A stretch of DNA of 50,585 nt, from NCBI GenBank assembly GCA_903899655.1, contig CAIUKF010000017.1, positions 1-50,585 on the forward strand, read 5' to 3'. Each line of letters opens with the position of its first letter. The first letter of the stretch is position 1. Position numbers and translations under genes: made by a program. Of this stretch, positions 49,701 through 50,585 are shown piece by piece. The notes below the pieces were generated by a model. That model made no database searches and was not told where the DNA came from. It saw only the letters and a program-made list of their open reading frames with translations. Source of the stretch: an uncultured bacterium. GTDB lineage: Bacteria; Patescibacteriota; Saccharimonadia; Saccharimonadales; Saccharimonadaceae.

Positions 49701-50585
49701 GGCGGTGACATTACCTCAGGTCTTCCTCGTGTTGAAGAGTTGTTTGAAGCTCGTACTCCAAAAGGACAAGCTTACATTACTCAAGTTACTGGTCTGGTTG
49801 ATGTTTGGGAAGATGGCAAAAAGTATGTCGTCCAAGTTACCCCAGAAGCAGGACACGTTGAGAAAATCGCATTGGAAGGCCGCACAGTTGTCGTCAAATC
49901 TGGCAGCAACATCAAAGTTGGCGATGTCTTGGCAACTGGTGAAAGCGAATCAAGGCCACTAACTGCTCCATTTGATGGCGTAGTTGAAGTTACCGAAGAT
50001 ACGTTGGTCTTGGCTGCAAACGCCAGTTCACCTGTTCGTTATGAAATTCCAGGCACAGCTCAATTAGTAGTTGCAGCTGGTGCAATCGTTGAAGCTGGTG
50101 ATCGTTTGACTCAAGGTTCACTAAATCTACATGATTTGATGCGCCTAAAGGGTACCGAAGCAACACAACGCTATATCATTAACGAAGTCTTGCGTATTTA
50201 CGCAGCCCAGGGTCAAGACGTTGCTGACAAGCACCTCGAGATCATTGTTCGCCAAATGTTTAGCCGCGTTCAGGTTGAAAGCCCAGGTGATAGTATCTTT
50301 GTAACAGGTGATATCGTATCAAAAGCTTCAGTTGTTGAAGCTAACGCCGAATTAGCAGCTGCTGGTAAGGAATTGATCGGTTACACTCAATTGTTGCTTG
50401 GTATTACCAAAGTTTCAATCTGGTCAGACAGCTTCTTGTCGGCTGCATCGTTCCAGGATACTACTCGTGTCCTAATCAACGCTGCAATCAGCGGACGTGT
50501 TGACCGTTTGCATGGTCTAAAAGAAAACGTTATCATCGGCCGCAAGATTCCAGTTGGAACCGGCGCTGTTGGTTACGTTGATAAC
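46800..50585 (+). CDS. rpoC: DNA-directed RNA polymerase subunit beta' (3' end cut by window)
   Basis: The ORF is open to the window end (1262 codons). The start at 46800 follows AAGGAGGAGG in the rpoB end. It contains the zipper/clamp start (RIFGPVKD), [19 protein letters not shown], the active-site [12 protein letters not shown] (about 517-528; canonical Phe is Tyr), the bridge helix region and [16 protein letters not shown] (about 942-957). The first zinc site (four Cys in most bacteria) reads [20 protein letters not shown] and has no Cys. The second site reads [20 protein letters not shown], with Thr, Pro and Ser where Cys is usual, and the fourth ligand (DEDC-type) is VEDSEV. Both zinc sites are therefore lost. 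Confidence 0.98.
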   Translation, partial: MSRVIANNGISDFNAIRLTVASPEDILKWSNGEVTKPETINYRTQKPERDGLFCERIFGPVKDVNPHDSKLKGVRSREAAVDKNGELITKSIVRRERMAHITLATPVAHIWFMRGTPSAMSLLLGITVRNLERIAYFSTYVVLKADDKKREQLLADNEAESEAGRVAIKMRYEREASVEGADVKALATAQSAEVEELNDTYLLKKSQLEMLVKGALVSEVDYRNLPEEYEDLVEVGMGGAALKALLDEIELPELIAKLSAEVAEAKGQREKKLQKRLKMLEGILVAGIKPSSLALTVLPVIPPDLRPMVQLTGGRFATSDLNDLYRRVINRNNRLKKLIGLNAPEVIRRNEMRMLQEAVDALIDNSAAKGNRAVNATGGRRRLKSISDMLKGKQGRFRQNLLGKRVDYSGRSVIVVGPKLKISECGLPKQMALELFKPFIISWLIRNEHAYNIRSASRLIESGDALVWDALDSVIEGKYVLLNRAPSLHRLSIQSFQPKLVEGKAIQLHPLVANGFNADYDGDQMAVHLPLSDDAQREARELMSATNNLLKPADGAPVLHIGQDIVLGNYYLTYEKPGAQTKEVKAYSSVYEAEMAYDNGILQLQSPIRVFFKGELRNTTLGRVFFNEILPEDFPYDNAIQNKGQLKRVLAKIFNEYGAETTAQTADRMKGLAFRFATVAAVSTGQQDYVQFNETNEFVAEGDTKTALIAEQFDQGLITEDERYNLTIGAWRTVDRKITDFLETKMRDMDTSISVMVNSGARGTISNIKWASAMIGITVDANNREIELPIRSNYKDGLSSLEQFVATRGARKGLIDTALKTADAGYLTRRLVDVSQDVFTVEDSEVSDDDGYAIIRNEHDASMIKFRNRLAGRYTAEAVPGYIEADQIITREIATAIEADVKIESVKIQSVLTTKNLRGIPRKSYGIDMSTGHLVASSQPVGVIAAQSVGEPGTQLTLKTFHKGGEAGGDITSGLPRVEELFEARTPKGQAYITQVTGLVDVWEDGKKYVVQVTPEAGHVEKIALEGRTVVVKSGSNIKVGDVLATGESESRPLTAPFDGVVEVTEDTLVLAANASSPVRYEIPGTAQLVVAAGAIVEAGDRLTQGSLNLHDLMRLKGTEATQRYIINEVLRIYAAQGQDVADKHLEIIVRQMFSRVQVESPGDSIFVTGDIVSKASVVEANAELAAAGKELIGYTQLLLGITKVSIWSDSFLSAASFQDTTRVLINAAISGRVDRLHGLKENVIIGRKIPVGTGAVGYVDN

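Noticed and set aside
49690-49962. A separate 90-codon ORF near the window end
   Set aside because: It lies in another frame inside rpoC, which is open to the window edge.
1-50585. Reassignment of TGA to an amino acid, as in some CPR lineages
   Set aside because: TGA is used as a terminal stop at good gene ends (8743-8745, 37811-37813), and the core genes read through in the standard bacterial code.

Overview
The window looks like a chromosomal segment of a Patescibacteria/CPR organism, most probably a Saccharibacteria (TM7) relative. This is inferred from gene content, from very tight packing, and from many genes whose -10 box lies 6-9 nt before the ATG, so that their mRNAs should be leaderless. 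TGA is used as a stop (for example at 8743-8745 and 37811-37813), so there is no sign of the TGA recoding known in some CPR lineages. No organism name can be proved from the sequence alone.

Layout. 1-1.6 kb: a structured RNA-like end, then a divergent XRE regulator / DUF4352 envelope protein pair with shared operator-like repeats. 1.6-8 kb: a TylF-like methyltransferase, a PilB/GspE ATPase, L19, an RNase HII-YraN fusion, and a convergent M1 aminopeptidase. 8-16 kb: a secreted HNH-like nuclease, nusA with a structured leader, clpC, a membrane protein with an HEXXH motif, radA and a PIN-TRAM protein. 16-24.4 kb: a class A penicillin-binding protein, tyrS, a PMM-like HAD phosphatase, recG, a zinc-phospholipase/P1-nuclease-like helical protein and rsmD. 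24.4-28.2 kb: an AT-rich type IIS restriction-modification pair (FokI-style double N6-adenine methylase plus AlwI-like endonuclease) ending beside tRNA-Leu(CAG). 28.3-34.3 kb: a GlcD-like FAD oxidoreductase, an orphan gene, tRNA-Leu(UAG) with a 22-bp perfect inverted repeat at its 3' end, a DUF5652 protein, pyrH, a SpoU methyltransferase and a class I aminotransferase.

34.4-39 kb is the accessory stretch. It holds small, mostly unrecognised genes, several behind near-consensus TTGACA promoters and two or three with long untranslated leaders. It includes a Gly/Asn-rich small multi-pass membrane protein next to a membrane-anchored protein with a phage-tail-lysozyme-like domain. 39-50.6 kb returns to core genes: hisS, tig, clpP, a GNAT-like protein, rpoB and rpoC (cut by the window end).

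Themes. Protein quality control (clpC, tig, clpP) is spread over the window, and clpP has a textbook CIRCE operator over its -35 box. hisS and tig share an unusual arrangement: 13-nt inverted arms exactly 74 nt apart, the 3' arm overlapping the Shine-Dalgarno sequence. Zinc-binding cysteines are absent where they are usually found in RpoC (both sites) and PilB, yet are kept in RadA. Short intergenic repeats built on GGCTATTGG/CCAATAGCC follow nusA, the PIN-TRAM gene and tig.
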